A DNA stretch of 24,963 nucleotides from Bacillota bacterium (GTDB lineage: Bacteria; Bacillota; Clostridia; Christensenellales; Aristaeellaceae). The notes beneath the pieces are model-generated. The model did no database searches. It saw nothing but the letters and a program-made list of their open reading frames with translations, and had not been told where the DNA came from. The DNA is taken from positions 1-24,963 of the forward strand of contig JAEYPB010000020.1 of the NCBI GenBank assembly GCA_023411175.1. Direction: 5' to 3'. The position numbers and the translations under genes were made by a program. Below are positions 24,866 through 24,963 of the stretch, in pieces (position 1 is the first letter of the stretch; each line of letters starts with the position of its first letter).

Positions 24866-24963
24866 ATGATCGAAACCGATGGCTTCAAGCAGGATCTCAT
24901 CGCCATCCGCAAGATGATCCGAGAGGCAGGTGACTCACTTTGACGTGGCTCACCTTGAAGAAC
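24866..24963 (+). CDS. prfB: Peptide chain release factor 2 (5' part), programmed frameshift
   Basis: Start of RF2, which ends translation at UGA and UAA codons; the window stops after about 32 codons. The first frame reads MIETDGFKQDLIAIRKM and continues to a Leu codon CTT (24938-24940), then an in-frame TGA (24941-24943). Moving one base forward at TGA gives DVAHLEE, matching RF2 in the expected place. The ATG at 24866 has AAAGGA about 9 nt upstream. The position right after secA is common in Firmicutes. The protein is complete only if the frameshift is used, which lowers RF2 output when RF2 is plentiful. Partial at the window edge. Confidence 0.93.
24926..24944 (+). promoter_or_regulatory. 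Programmed +1 frameshift site of prfB
   Basis: The slippery CTT TGA C (24938-24944) is seen directly. An AGGTGA block (24928-24933) upstream can pair with the 16S rRNA 3' end and could stimulate slippage, but it sits four bases before CTT in a register slightly different from the classical AGGGGG three bases away. Confidence 0.85.

Noticed and set aside
24941..24943. In-frame TGA in prfB as a pseudogene or sequencing error
   Set aside because: CTT TGA C at this codon position is the known programmed frameshift of RF2 genes and the +1 frame continues correctly.

Overview
The window looks like chromosomal core genome from a high-GC, Gram-positive member of the Firmicutes, most likely a Clostridia lineage. 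The evidence is the block plsX-acpP-rnc-smc-ftsY, a DnaD-like protein next to a DnaI/DnaC-like ATPase (the Gram-positive type of helicase loading), secA followed directly by prfB, strong AGGAGG-type ribosome binding sites, frequent GTG/TTG starts, and sigma-A-type promoters that stand out as AT-rich islands. Genus or species cannot be fixed from the sequence alone. No prophage, transposase, CRISPR array, tRNA or rRNA was seen.

Left part (1-10238), minus strand. Reading in the direction of transcription, a promoter near 10190-10215 drives plsX, acpP, rnc, smc and ftsY (phospholipid synthesis, acyl carrier, dsRNA processing, chromosome condensation, membrane targeting). A 372-base gap with hairpins follows, then an MFS transporter overlapping an oligoendopeptidase F gene.

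Middle part (10209-14484). A ROK-family sugar kinase is read to the right from a promoter that shares its -35 region with the plsX promoter. It converges on a lone BMP-family solute-binding protein gene read to the left. Between them lies a short structured segment holding a consensus -10 box, a possible nine-codon leader peptide, two hairpins and the terminator of the binding-protein gene. The binding-protein promoter carries a perfect inverted repeat that looks like a repressor site. Next, on the minus strand, come an M29 aminopeptidase and a GNAT acetyltransferase joined by an ATGA overlap.

Right part (14456-24963), plus strand. A second divergent promoter pair starts a chain of tightly packed genes. 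A DnaD-like protein with four apparent DnaD-type repeats, a helicase-loader ATPase and a ProXp-type tRNA editing protein are joined by ATGA overlaps. Then come gltX and a phosphodiesterase-like protein (GTGA overlap), a TupA-like ATP-grasp protein and a PHP-domain phosphoesterase. secA follows with its own strong promoter, and the window ends in the start of prfB, which carries the classical CTT TGA C programmed frameshift.

Most of the window is ordinary housekeeping DNA. The items most worth a second look are the four-repeat DnaD-like protein, the orphan leader-like structured segment at 11317-11419, the promoter-embedded operator at 12662-12682, the shared -35 box at 10209-10215 and the prfB frameshift site.
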